Assembly (NCBI GenBank): GCA_022826485.1
Contig: JAJDUU010000016.1
Location: 124,001 to 188,000 of the forward strand
Source of the DNA: Chloroflexota bacterium
GTDB taxonomy: Bacteria > Chloroflexota > UBA11872
Length of the DNA: 64,000 nucleotides
Reading direction: 5' to 3'
Notes under the pieces: generated by a model
Told to the model about the DNA's origin: nothing
The model's database searches: none
What the model saw: only the letters and a program-made list of their open reading frames with translations
Shown here: in pieces, positions 33,446 to 41,911 of the stretch
How the letters are laid out: each line of letters opens with the position of its first letter
Numbering within the stretch: position 1 is the stretch's first letter
Position numbers and translations under genes: made by a program

Positions 33446-35029
33446 TCATGACAACGCGCGCAGCTCGATGCCTGTGTAGTAGTGGGTCAGGATTTCGTCG
33501 TAGGTGTGCCCGGCCAGCGCCATGCCCTGCGCGCCCCATTGGCTCATGCCGAGGCCGTGGCCGAATCCGCGACCCGTGAGGATCACTGATGGCGGGCGCT
33601 CGAACACGGCGACGTGCACCGCCCCGTTCACCAACTCGATATCGGGCGGCGCCGTGGCGAAGGCGATGCTGCGGCGCACCGAGGTGATGCGGTGCCCATC
33701 TTCCAGCAGCGCGCCGAAGCGGCGCGGCGCGGCGCCGATGAGCTCCACCGAAGTGACCGGGGCGAGCTCCAGGTCGACGAATGCGCTCGGCAAGCCAAGC
33801 GCGGTGCGGACTTGATCACCGTAGAGTTCCATCTCGCCCGCGGTTCCCACGACCAGCACCCGCAGCGGACGTCCTGCCGGCGTGTGCTCCAGGACGCGCA
33901 GATCGACAATCGTGCCCACGTCCCCGTTGCGGAAGGCGCGGTATTCGGCCAGCTCGGGCAGCGGAATCGTCCGCGTCCAGCGATAGCCCTCGGCGCCCCA
34001 CGACACGCTCATCGCGGCGGCGTCGCCGGGTGACGGCACGCTCCGGAGGTAGGGCACGGCCGTTCCCCACACGTGCTCGGAGCTCTCCGTCACGTCGCCG
34101 GCGTTCGCCGAGTAGAGCGCTTCGATCGGCGCGCTGTTGAACACGGCGACGATTCCGGCCGTGGCGGCCACGGCCGCTTGCGTCCGCTCGGACTCGCTGC
34201 GCACGCCGCCATACGCCTGGCAGTTCTGGTTGTCGCAGATGTCGTAGATCTCATTCGGTTGCAGGTGCTGGATGGCATAGGTGCGCGCCGCGACCGCCTG
34301 CGCCTTCAGCGCCTCGATCTCCCAATTGCGGGGCATCTCCGCGCCCACGACCGACGCCAGATAGTCGGCAATGGCGACATGGTTCACGACGAGAAAGCCC
34401 GTCTCCCCGCGACGGATGTCAAATCCTCCGCGGTAGGGCGTGCCGTTCAGCCAGATGACGGCGCGAGGCTCATCCGGCTGCACGTCGAGACGCCGCGGCA
34501 GCTCGAACGTCGCCCAGTCGCCGACCGCCAGGGTCGGGCGCGGCGGGAGGACGCGCGCGGCCACACCGGCTTCGAGGCGAAGCCACCGGCGATGGCGCTC
34601 GAGCATCGCGAGGTCGACGTAGGGACCCAGATGCGCGAGCCCCGGCTCGGCTTCCCGCACCGGACCGTCCACGCGAATCTGCCGCGCCCAGGGCGCCGCG
34701 ATTTCCGCGGTGAACGCCAAGAATCGTGACGAGCGCCCGAAAACGATCCGCTCGCCCGGCGCCATGTCTTGCGGACGGCCATCGATGACCACCGTCGACG
34801 GCCCGTCGGGAACGAGCGTGAGCGTGTGGCCGAAATCGCTGAGCAAGACCCGAACGACCTCGGGCAACGCCAGATTCCGCTGCTGGGCGTCCACGCCGGT
34901 CGCGGCGAGCAGCGCGAGCACCAGCGCAGCGCCACTCGCGGCGGCTATGACCGCGGCTCGCAGTCGCGCGGTTGGACGACCCGTCAGGGCGAGGCGCCAA
35001 TGCGGAGTTGCCTCGCGCGGCGCGCTCAT
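33446..35029 (-). CDS. SpoIID/LytB domain protein, exported
   Basis: A 527-residue extracytoplasmic protein. One hydrophobic segment near residues 22-43 (RAAVIAAASGAALVLALLAATG) is the signal or anchor. The SpoIID domain (about 200-520) shows GFLVVNHVAIADYLASVVGAEMP, then EALKAQAVAARTYA and CQAYGG, and ends with GRGFGHGLGMSQWGAQGMA and ILTHYYTG. SpoIID proteins are lytic transglycosylases acting on peptidoglycan; non-sporulating bacteria have cell-wall homologues. The catalytic Glu of SpoIID corresponds to the Glu in VGAEMP. ATG 35029 was chosen; a GTG at 35050 is possible. It lies downstream of tatA in the same direction. Confidence 0.85.
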   Translation of the reverse strand: MSAPREATPHWRLALTGRPTARLRAAVIAAASGAALVLALLAATGVDAQQRNLALPEVVRVLLSDFGHTLTLVPDGPSTVVIDGRPQDMAPGERIVFGRSSRFLAFTAEIAAPWARQIRVDGPVREAEPGLAHLGPYVDLAMLERHRRWLRLEAGVAARVLPPRPTLAVGDWATFELPRRLDVQPDEPRAVIWLNGTPYRGGFDIRRGETGFLVVNHVAIADYLASVVGAEMPRNWEIEALKAQAVAARTYAIQHLQPNEIYDICDNQNCQAYGGVRSESERTQAAVAATAGIVAVFNSAPIEALYSANAGDVTESSEHVWGTAVPYLRSVPSPGDAAAMSVSWGAEGYRWTRTIPLPELAEYRAFRNGDVGTIVDLRVLEHTPAGRPLRVLVVGTAGEMELYGDQVRTALGLPSAFVDLELAPVTSVELIGAAPRRFGALLEDGHRITSVRRSIAFATAPPDIELVNGAVHVAVFERPPSVILTGRGFGHGLGMSQWGAQGMALAGHTYDEILTHYYTGIELRALS

Positions 35030-35092
35030 CAAGCGCTCAGGCTCCACCACCGCAGGGAATTTCAGCCTGCGGCACGGTGGGAAGCGGTCGGC

Positions 35093-35380
35093 TTAGGCCT
35101 CGGGCTTTTTCTCGGCGGGAGCCTTGGGTGCGCTCTCGGCCGGGGCGTCGGCGCTGGCGACCGTGGTGGCCGGGGCCTCGGGCGCTTCGGCGGCCCCGTC
35201 CTCACCCTCTTCGCCTTCTCCCTCTTCCTCGCCCTCGAGGCCCGCGCGCGCCTCGCTGCGGAACTCGCGCACGCTCTTGCCGAGCGCCTGGCCCACGCCG
35301 GCGATGCGGCCGGCGCCGAACAAGGCGATCACGATGAGCAGGATGATGAGCAACTCGAGCGGGCCAAGTGATGTGAACAC
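35093..35380 (-). CDS. tatA: Sec-independent protein translocase component TatA/TatE
   Basis: A 95-residue protein with the TatA plan: a short N-terminus (MFTSLGPLE), one membrane helix (LLIILLIVIALFGAG, about 10-24), the FGxGR hinge, an amphipathic helix (RIAGVGQALGKSVREFRSE) and a long acidic Glu/Ala/Pro tail. It forms the membrane pore for folded twin-arginine substrates, such as the solute-binding protein at 5429-6787. The GTG start has GAGGGAG ten bases upstream. No tatC or tatB is adjacent. The 5' region contains two dyads listed separately. Confidence 0.9.
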   Translation of the reverse strand: MFTSLGPLELLIILLIVIALFGAGRIAGVGQALGKSVREFRSEARAGLEGEEEGEGEEGEDGAAEAPEAPATTVASADAPAESAPKAPAEKKPEA

Positions 35381-35401
35381 GTCTAATGTCTCCCTCGCTG
35401 C

Positions 35402-35435
35402 GGCAGCGCGAGCGCTGCCCCTAGTGGACTAGTCC
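35402..35435. promoter_or_regulatory. Dyads in the tatA upstream region
   Basis: A perfect 8-bp inverted repeat GGCAGCGC / GCGCTGCC (35402-35419, two-base loop) and the 10-base palindrome GGACTAGTCC (35426-35435) lie 22-55 bases upstream of the tatA start. The first would form a hairpin in the mRNA leader; the second looks like a binding site for a dimeric regulator. The rest of 35381-35596 shows nothing else recognisable. Confidence 0.3.
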
Positions 35436-35596
35436 TCATTGTCGGCGATCTTTCGACGACCGCGAGTGCGACCGCTCGACGCATCGCCGCCAACACGTTT
35501 CCAACCACGGGTGTCCGATACACCGTACGTCACTTTACCTTCTCCCCGTCCCCTGGGACGCGAATCGGCGGCCGATGTCATCGCCAAGGCCCAATC

Positions 35597-36730
35597 CTAG
35601 CCTTGCGCGTTGAGCAACTGGAACCCGAAGTCCAGGAGCACGCCCGCGTCTCGCTCGCGTTGGCTGCTGCCCAGAATCACGACCATGAGCCGCCGGCCGT
35701 CACGTTCAGCCGCCGCGATGATGTTGCCGCCGGCGTCTTTGGTGCGTCCCGTCTTCACGCCCAGCGCGCCCTGATAGGACCACAGCAAGCCGTTGAGGTT
35801 CGAGGCGGTGTAGCTGCCGTGCGCCGGCCCGGCGGGAATCACGTAGGCGCGCGTCGAGACGATGCGCGCGATGAGCGGGAATCGCTCAATGGCGTCGGCG
35901 GCCAGCACCGCCATCTCGAAGGCGGTGCTCTGATGGTCGGGTGCGTCATAGCCCACGGAATTGGCAAATGTGGTGTGGTTGAGCCCGAGCCGCCGCGCCA
36001 GATCGTTCATCTGCGCCACCGTGTACGCCTCGCCGCCGATGCCGTCGGCGACGGTCACCGCGGCATCATTCGCCGACGGCAACAACATGGCGAACAACAG
36101 GTCTTGCAGCGTGAGCACCTCGCCGGGGACCAGGCCGACGACGTTGGGCGGCTGCTCGGCCGCTGCCTCCGGCACCTGAATCCGGATATCGGCCGGCGCC
36201 TGCTCCAGGGCCACGACGGCGGTCGCCAGCTTGGCCAGACTCGCCGGCGCGTGCGGCTCATGGACGTCGCGCCCAAAGAGAATCGTGCGCTGCCCCAGGT
36301 CGACGATCATTGCCGAGGCCGCCGTGATGGGTGGGGCTTCGACCGGTTGGATGAATGGGTCGTCGATGAAGGCGGCATTGGCCGCTCGAGCGAGGGTTGG
36401 CGCGTTGGCCTGCGCGCGCAGCCAGTCGCGGTCGAGCAGGTTCACCACCCGGCCCATATCCGGCGGCGGCGCTTCCACCGCCGAGAAGATCCGCGTGAGC
36501 AGCAAGACGCCGGCAATCGCGGCCAGCAGGACGAGCAGCAGCTCGGCGCCGCGCCGAAAGCGCATCGCCTGCACCCGGCGCACCCGCGGTGCTCTTGGTG
36601 GGTGCCGCACCTGGGCGTGATAGATCGGCGGCGGCACCACGACGCCGGTCGCGTCGGCGTCCAGCATCTCCTCCTGTTGCCAACCGTCCAACGGCCGGCG
36701 CGTCCGGCGATCGCGGGTTCTTGCCGGCAT
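35597..36730 (-). CDS. D-alanyl-D-alanine carboxypeptidase (PBP5-like, peptidase S11)
   Basis: A 377-residue penicillin-binding protein trimming peptidoglycan stem peptides. The three S11 motifs are intact: SxxK at Ser164-Lys167 (HAPASLAKL), SxN at Ser219-Asn221 (LPSANDA) and KTG at 326-328 (GVKTGRTKDAGG). A single membrane segment (about 62-80) anchors it, preceded by a 60-residue basic, proline-rich cytoplasmic tail that is longer than in most family members. Met56 (MRFRRGAELLL) could be the real start. It begins six bases after pyrE in the same direction. An oxidised signal peptidase site is not obvious, so it is probably membrane-tethered. Confidence 0.87.
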   Translation of the reverse strand: MPARTRDRRTRRPLDGWQQEEMLDADATGVVVPPPIYHAQVRHPPRAPRVRRVQAMRFRRGAELLLVLLAAIAGVLLLTRIFSAVEAPPPDMGRVVNLLDRDWLRAQANAPTLARAANAAFIDDPFIQPVEAPPITAASAMIVDLGQRTILFGRDVHEPHAPASLAKLATAVVALEQAPADIRIQVPEAAAEQPPNVVGLVPGEVLTLQDLLFAMLLPSANDAAVTVADGIGGEAYTVAQMNDLARRLGLNHTTFANSVGYDAPDHQSTAFEMAVLAADAIERFPLIARIVSTRAYVIPAGPAHGSYTASNLNGLLWSYQGALGVKTGRTKDAGGNIIAAAERDGRRLMVVILGSSQRERDAGVLLDFGFQLLNAQG

Positions 36731-36736
36731 CGCCCG

Positions 36737-37378
36737 CTACACCACCTGATGCCGCGCGATGTAGTCGAGGCTGCGGCGGTAGTCCGCTTCCCGGATCAAC
36801 TGCTCGCTCATGTAGTAGTTGAGCATGGTGCGCAACGAGAGGATCGGCAGGAGGTGCAGGCCGTGGTGCTGGAGCCGGCGCGCCGCCCCCAGATCGCGAT
36901 CGATGAGCACGATGACGTCGCGCACCACGAGGCCCTGCTCGCGCATGGCGTTGGCCGTGGCGATCACCGAGCCGCCGGTGGTGATCAGATCGTCGATCAG
37001 CAGCGCCTGCTGGCCGGGCAGAAAGCGCCCTTCGAGCAATAGGCCGCCGGACGATGGCTGCGGAGAGAGATACACCAGCGGGATGTCGGTGGCCAGGGAA
37101 TAGGCGGTTGCCAGATGCAAGCCGCCCATGGGGACGCCGGCCACCAGCTCGCATGGCTCGGCGGGATGGTGGAGGCGCGCCACGGCAAGCTCGGCCGTCT
37201 GGCGCACCAACTCGGCGGCGGTGCGGAGAGCGGCCGGAACGGCGATGAGACGCTTCGGGTTTACATAAACCGGCGAATCGACCGTGGATCGGCCGAGAGT
37301 GAAGCTGCCGAATTCGATCCCGCCCAACTCGTAAATCTGGCGAGCTAGACCCAGCGTGGTGTTGTCGTCGGCCGTCAC
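36737..37378 (-). CDS. pyrE: Orotate phosphoribosyltransferase
   Basis: A 213-residue enzyme joining orotate and PRPP to give OMP in pyrimidine synthesis. The N-terminal region ARQIYELGGIEFGSFTLGRS and PVYVNPKRL is typical of PyrE. The PRPP-binding motif is LLIDDLITTGGSVI, and GVPMGGLHLAT precedes it. GTG 37378 is favoured because GAGG lies five bases upstream; GTG 37408 is an in-frame alternative adding ten residues. The C-terminal RTMLNYYMSEQLI is as in bacterial PyrE. It is followed directly by the carboxypeptidase gene. No other pyrimidine gene is nearby apart from pyrH at 58957. Confidence 0.88.
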   Translation of the reverse strand: MTADDNTTLGLARQIYELGGIEFGSFTLGRSTVDSPVYVNPKRLIAVPAALRTAAELVRQTAELAVARLHHPAEPCELVAGVPMGGLHLATAYSLATDIPLVYLSPQPSSGGLLLEGRFLPGQQALLIDDLITTGGSVIATANAMREQGLVVRDVIVLIDRDLGAARRLQHHGLHLLPILSLRTMLNYYMSEQLIREADYRRSLDYIARHQVV

Positions 37379-37564
37379 GCGTGCCTCGCGCAAGGTGCGA
37401 CGCGCCACGCCCGCCGCTGCGGCCTCCCGGGCGGACCCTGCGTCGGGGCAATTATTGAGGCCAGGTCACGCGCGGTCAAGACTCGCGGCGCTCGCGGGGC
37501 CTTGGAGCGCTTCGGCGCGCCTCGCGCGGACCCACGCGTGTCGCCGTGCCCGCCGGCAACACGC

Positions 37565-37570
37565 CTACAA
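37565..37570 (+). promoter_or_regulatory. -10 box of valS
   Basis: TACAAT, identical to the nuoB -10 box, lies 36 bases before the valS GTG start. AGGCG six bases before the GTG is a modest ribosome-binding site. No clear -35. Confidence 0.4.
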
Positions 37571-37605
37571 TGCGTCCGCATCCGGCGTGCTGACAGGCGA
37601 AACCC

Positions 37606-40287
37606 GTGGACCGCGACTCCGTCCATCCTCCCGCCATTCCCGGAATGGAGGGCCCCTACGACGCCGCGCGCGTGGAGACCCACTGGTACGACCGCTGGGA
37701 GGCCGCGGGTCTCTTTGCCCCGTCCGACGACCCCGCCCGCGAGCCGTTTGTCATCGCCATTCCTCCGCCAAACATCACCGGCGCGCTGCACAACGGCCAC
37801 GTGATGTTCGTGGCCTACCAGGATCTGATGATTCGCTGGCACCGCATGCGAGGACGCGCCGCGCTCTGGATTCCGGGCACGGACCATGCGGCCATCGCCA
37901 CACAGGCGGTGATCGAGCGCGAGCTGCGGCGTGAGGGCACGTCGCGGCACGAGATTGGCCGCGAGAGCTTCGAGCGCCGCTTTTGGCAGTGGCGCGACAC
38001 CTTCGGCTCGCGCATTACCCAGCAGCTCCGCCGTCTGGGCACGTCCGCGGACTGGACGCGCGAGCGCTTCACGATGGACGAGCAGCTCTCGCGGGCCGTG
38101 CGCGAGGCCTTCGTGCGCCTCTACGAAAAAGGCCTCATCTATCGCGGGGAGTACCTGGTGAACTGGTGCCCCGAGGACCGCTCGGCCATCAGCGACCTGG
38201 AGGTCGAGCACGAGATCGTGGATGGGCATCTCTGGCACATTCGCTATCCGCTGCGGGACGGCGGCCACATCGTGGTCGCCACCACACGCCCCGAGACGAT
38301 GCTCGGGGATACCGCCGTGGCGGTGCATCCGGACGATGAGCGGTATCGCGATCTGGTCGGCGGCACGGCCGTCGTGCCGGGCATCGGGCGCGAGATTCCC
38401 GTCATCACCGATCCCGAGGTGGACCGCGAGTTTGGCACCGGCGCCGTGAAGATCACGCCCGGCCACGACCCCAACGACTGGCGCATGGGCCAGCGCCACG
38501 GGCTCCCGGTCGTCAGCATCCTCAACGACGACGGCTCATTGAACGACGCGGCCGGCCAGTGGGCCGGCATGGACCGCTTCGACGGGCGCCGCGCGTTCGT
38601 GGCGTACCTCGAGTCCCAGGGCTTGCTCGAGCGCGTGGAGCCGCACAGGTACGCCCTCGGCCACTGCCAGCGCGACGGCGCGGTGGTGGAGCCGCGAATC
38701 TCCCAGCAGTGGTTCGTCAACGCGCGCCCCCTGGCCGACCGCGCCGCGCAAGCCGTCCACGACGGCACGCTCAAATTCCATCCGCAGCGCGCGGCGGCCG
38801 AGTTTCTGCGCTGGATGGAGATGATTCAGCCGTGGTGCATCTCGCGTCAGCTCTGGCTAGGGCACCGCATCCCGGTCTGGTACTGCGGCGCCTGCGGCGA
38901 GACCCTGGTCGCTCGCACCGATCCGGTGCGCTGCACGGCCTGCGGCAGCGACGATCTGGCTCAGGATCCGGATGTCCTCGACACCTGGTTCAGCTCCGGG
39001 CTGTGGCCCTTTTCGACGCTCGGCTGGCCGGACGAGACGCCCGATTTCGAGCGGTTCTATCCCACCGACGTCCTGGAAACCGGCAGCGACATCATCTTCT
39101 TCTGGGTCGCGCGCATGGTCATGCTGGGAATCGAGCTGACCGACCGGCTGCCATTCCACACCGTCTATCTCCACGGCATGGCGCGGCACGCCGACGGATC
39201 GAAGGTCCAGAAATCGAACTATCAGCCCGGCGACGATCCGGCGGAGATCATCGAGCCCTACGGCGCCGACGCCTTTCGCTTCATGATCGTGACCTCAACG
39301 TCCGAAGGCGCCGATCTGCGGATCAACCTCAAGCGCATCGAGGCCTCGGCCCACTTTGCCAACAAGCTCTGGAACGGGGCGAAGTTTGTGATCGGCGCCA
39401 TGGACCGAGCGGCCGAAACCGAGCCGATGGCCGCGCCGACGATCGTCGACGAATGGATCACCGCCCAGTTTGGCGCACTGCATGAGGACGTCGTGCGCCA
39501 CGTGGAGGGCTTTCAATTCGGCGAGGCCGGCCGCCGGCTGCACGAGTTTCTGTGGTCGGAGTTTTTCGATTGGTACGTCGAGGCGGCCAAGATTCGTCTC
39601 TATTCGGGCGCCCCGGGCGAAGCGCAGCGGGCAGCCGAGACGCTGGCTCAGGTGCTCGACGGCAGCCTGCGACTGCTGCATCCGTTCATGCCGTCCCTGA
39701 CCGAAGAGATCTGGCACCACTTCCGGGACGCCGGCGGGGCGCCGGACGCCCCGGAGTGGCTCATGGCGACGCCCATTGCCGAGTCCCCGCCACCCGGCAA
39801 CGCGGAGGCGGTGGGGCAGGTTCGGGACCTGATCGCGATCGTCCAGGGCATTCGCAATGCGCGGCACGAGTCGAATGTCGAGCCGGGCCGAATGATTGAG
39901 GCGCGCATCATCCTGAACGGCGCGGCCGGATTCATCGAGCGCGAGCGGGCCTTCGTGGAACGGCTGGCGCGGGTGGAGCCGTTGTCATTCCACCCCATGG
40001 GCACCCGGTTCGACGACCCGGCGGTGACGGTGCGCACGGCAGGCGTCGAGGTGAACCTGCCCCTCGCGGGGATGATCGACATCGCGGTGGAGCACGAGCG
40101 GTTGGCGCGTGAGCGCGCGGAGCGGCTGGCCGATCTCAAGCGCGCCGAAACTCTCCTGAGCAACGAGGCCTTCACCCAGCGGGCGCCCGCCGCCGTGGTT
40201 GACAAGGAGCGGCAGAAGGCCGCCGCGGCGCGCTCGGCGCTGGACCAGATCGAGGAACGTCTCGAGGCGCTGCCGCCTCCGTCCTAA
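37606..40287 (+). CDS. valS: Valyl-tRNA synthetase
   Basis: An 893-residue class I synthetase. The HIGH-type motif is in PPPNITGALHNGH (53-65). An editing (CP1) domain follows (about 190-330; ATTRPETMLGDTAVAVHP, GTGAVKITPGHDPND), then a zinc-finger-like WYCGACGETLV...CTACG segment, the anticodon domain, and the C-terminal coiled coil of ValRS (RLARERAERLADLKRAE to the end). The KMSKS signature that binds ATP is replaced by KVQKS (533-537) followed by NYQPGDDP instead of SLGN, which is unusual. All else is standard, so the enzyme is probably functional. GTG start; the stop overlaps the convergent nuclease gene by four bases. Confidence 0.93.
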   Translation: MDRDSVHPPAIPGMEGPYDAARVETHWYDRWEAAGLFAPSDDPAREPFVIAIPPPNITGALHNGHVMFVAYQDLMIRWHRMRGRAALWIPGTDHAAIATQAVIERELRREGTSRHEIGRESFERRFWQWRDTFGSRITQQLRRLGTSADWTRERFTMDEQLSRAVREAFVRLYEKGLIYRGEYLVNWCPEDRSAISDLEVEHEIVDGHLWHIRYPLRDGGHIVVATTRPETMLGDTAVAVHPDDERYRDLVGGTAVVPGIGREIPVITDPEVDREFGTGAVKITPGHDPNDWRMGQRHGLPVVSILNDDGSLNDAAGQWAGMDRFDGRRAFVAYLESQGLLERVEPHRYALGHCQRDGAVVEPRISQQWFVNARPLADRAAQAVHDGTLKFHPQRAAAEFLRWMEMIQPWCISRQLWLGHRIPVWYCGACGETLVARTDPVRCTACGSDDLAQDPDVLDTWFSSGLWPFSTLGWPDETPDFERFYPTDVLETGSDIIFFWVARMVMLGIELTDRLPFHTVYLHGMARHADGSKVQKSNYQPGDDPAEIIEPYGADAFRFMIVTSTSEGADLRINLKRIEASAHFANKLWNGAKFVIGAMDRAAETEPMAAPTIVDEWITAQFGALHEDVVRHVEGFQFGEAGRRLHEFLWSEFFDWYVEAAKIRLYSGAPGEAQRAAETLAQVLDGSLRLLHPFMPSLTEEIWHHFRDAGGAPDAPEWLMATPIAESPPPGNAEAVGQVRDLIAIVQGIRNARHESNVEPGRMIEARIILNGAAGFIERERAFVERLARVEPLSFHPMGTRFDDPAVTVRTAGVEVNLPLAGMIDIAVEHERLARERAERLADLKRAETLLSNEAFTQRAPAAVVDKERQKAAAARSALDQIEERLEALPPPS

Positions 40288-41279
40288 CGCGGATCTCCCG
40301 TCGCGTCCTGGGCGGCGCGCACATAGAGCTGACGCAGCGTGGTGGCCCCGCGCACGGCGGCTCCGCTGATGCCGCGCCCCCTGGCGGCGTTCACGTCTTC
40401 GAGCGCCGGCCGCACCTGCGACGAAAGTTGGTCGATGAAATGCAGGGCGATGGCCTCGGGAATCATGGGCTCGACCACGGCCGCGAACTCGCGCGTGCCC
40501 TGATGACTGAGCACCAGGTGCCGCAGGAGCATGGCCGTTTCCGCGTCGCATTTGACCTTGGCAACGGCGGCATCGAGCAGCTGCGCGCCGTGCACCATGT
40601 GGCCTTCCAGGTTCCCCGCCGCGGTATAGGAAAACTCGCTGGTGACGTCGAGCTCCACGACCTTGCCCAGGTCGTGCAGAATCACCCCCGCCACCACCAG
40701 GTCGCGGTCCAGGTCGGGGAACGTTTCGGCGACCCGATCCGCCAGCTGCAGCATCTCGACCATGTGCTCGGCCAGGCCGCCGACCCAGGCGTGGTGGCGA
40801 CCCTTGGCCGCGGGCCAGGTCATCAGCCGCTCGGCAACTACCGGCTGGGCCAGCACGGCCTTGACCACGGCTTGCACCGGGGCGCTCCGAATGGACTCCG
40901 CGGCGCCGTCGATAGCCGCGCGTAGCGCCGAGGGATCACACTCGCTTTGCGGGAGGAGCGCCGTGGCGTCCCACTGCACCTCGGAGCGCTCCATCCGCGC
41001 GAGCTTGACGTTTACCCGCCCGCGAAACTCCTCGGCGCGGCCCTCGACGGTGTAGGTCTGGCCCGCGTCGACGGCGGCCGCGAGCTCCGGCGGAACCGAA
41101 AAGAACAGCGCGTCGATCGAGTCGCGCTCCTGGTCCCGCAGCGTCACCCGAAGGTAGGGGTCCCCGGCGCGACTGGTCCGCACCTCGGGCGCGGCGATCA
41201 CGAACGTTCCGGACACCATCTGGCCGGGCCGAATGTCGGCAATCCTCACGGGCAGCATTCCGGGGACGGGATGGCCCAT
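40284..41279 (-). CDS. YhaM-like 3'-5' exoribonuclease (OB fold plus HD domain)
   Basis: A 331-residue protein with an N-terminal OB-fold (about residues 10-95; GTFVIAAPEVRTSRAGDPYLRVTLRD) and an HD phosphohydrolase domain (about 150-290). In the HD domain HHAWVGGLAEHMVEML and GVILHDLGKVVEL give the His-Asp metal pair, with HGAQLL and HLVLSHQG supplying further ligands. This architecture is that of YhaM/CBF1, which degrades RNA and some single-stranded DNA from the 3' end. Length is close to YhaM (about 314). ATG 41279. Convergent with valS. Confidence 0.85.
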   Translation of the reverse strand: MGHPVPGMLPVRIADIRPGQMVSGTFVIAAPEVRTSRAGDPYLRVTLRDQERDSIDALFFSVPPELAAAVDAGQTYTVEGRAEEFRGRVNVKLARMERSEVQWDATALLPQSECDPSALRAAIDGAAESIRSAPVQAVVKAVLAQPVVAERLMTWPAAKGRHHAWVGGLAEHMVEMLQLADRVAETFPDLDRDLVVAGVILHDLGKVVELDVTSEFSYTAAGNLEGHMVHGAQLLDAAVAKVKCDAETAMLLRHLVLSHQGTREFAAVVEPMIPEAIALHFIDQLSSQVRPALEDVNAARGRGISGAAVRGATTLRQLYVRAAQDATGDPR

Positions 41280-41363
41280 CCTACCCAGGCCGGATGCAGG
41301 GGCACTTCCCAGGGCGCGGCCGGACGGCGAGTGATGGGGATTGCGTTCAGCGCCTGCGAGAGC

Positions 41364-41825
41364 CTATCGACGGCGGCGCCACCACGCGCGAATCCGGTCG
41401 CCAACCGACGACGCGGGGCGGTGATCGTTGAGGTCGATGACCTGGCCGCGCCACATCTGCGGACTAGATGGTCTGGCGGGGCCGGCCCCTGATCGGCGCT
41501 CGATGATGCCGCGGCCGATAGCCAGCACGAACGTGATGCCTCCAGCCAGCGCGAATATGGCGGCCACGGGCCGTAGCGGCGTGGCGTACAGCAGGAGACC
41601 CAGGACGACCAGGCTGGCGGCCGTCACCAGCATCTCGTTGGTGGTGGCGAAGCGACGCCGCAGCCAGGCGCCGAAGGCATCCAGCCAAGGCCCACGCGGT
41701 TGGTCTCGGTCGGGGTTGGGCTGCGACGGCTCGCCACTCGTGGGAGAGTTGAAGTCGCTCTCCTCGAGAATGTCCCGAACTTCCTCGCGCCAGTCCTTGG
41801 TCACGCGCTCTCGTCGCTGCGGCAC
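41364..41825 (-). CDS. Small two-helix membrane protein, function unknown
   Basis: A 153-residue protein. A hydrophilic N-terminal 50 residues leads to two hydrophobic helices (about 63-80 and 85-103: MLVTAASLVVLGLLLYAT; AIFALAGGITFVLAIGRG). The C-terminal cytosolic tail carries a WRGQVIDLNDHRP motif and an Arg-rich end. Similar short proteins with a C-terminal W-R-G-x-x-I/V-D motif occur in other bacteria, in my recollection chiefly Chloroflexota, but no function is known. GTG 41825 is used; GTG 41804 is also possible. A TATACT box lies 11 bases upstream of 41825, suggesting a very short leader. Confidence 0.6.
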   Translation of the reverse strand: MPQRRERVTKDWREEVRDILEESDFNSPTSGEPSQPNPDRDQPRGPWLDAFGAWLRRRFATTNEMLVTAASLVVLGLLLYATPLRPVAAIFALAGGITFVLAIGRGIIERRSGAGPARPSSPQMWRGQVIDLNDHRPASSVGDRIRAWWRRRR

Positions 41826-41911
41826 TGCCTACCGCAAGTATACCCCCGACCCCTCGTTTCCCCGCGCGGTCGCTGTATCCGACGGACCGGCTTCGATATG
41901 CTCCACGCATC

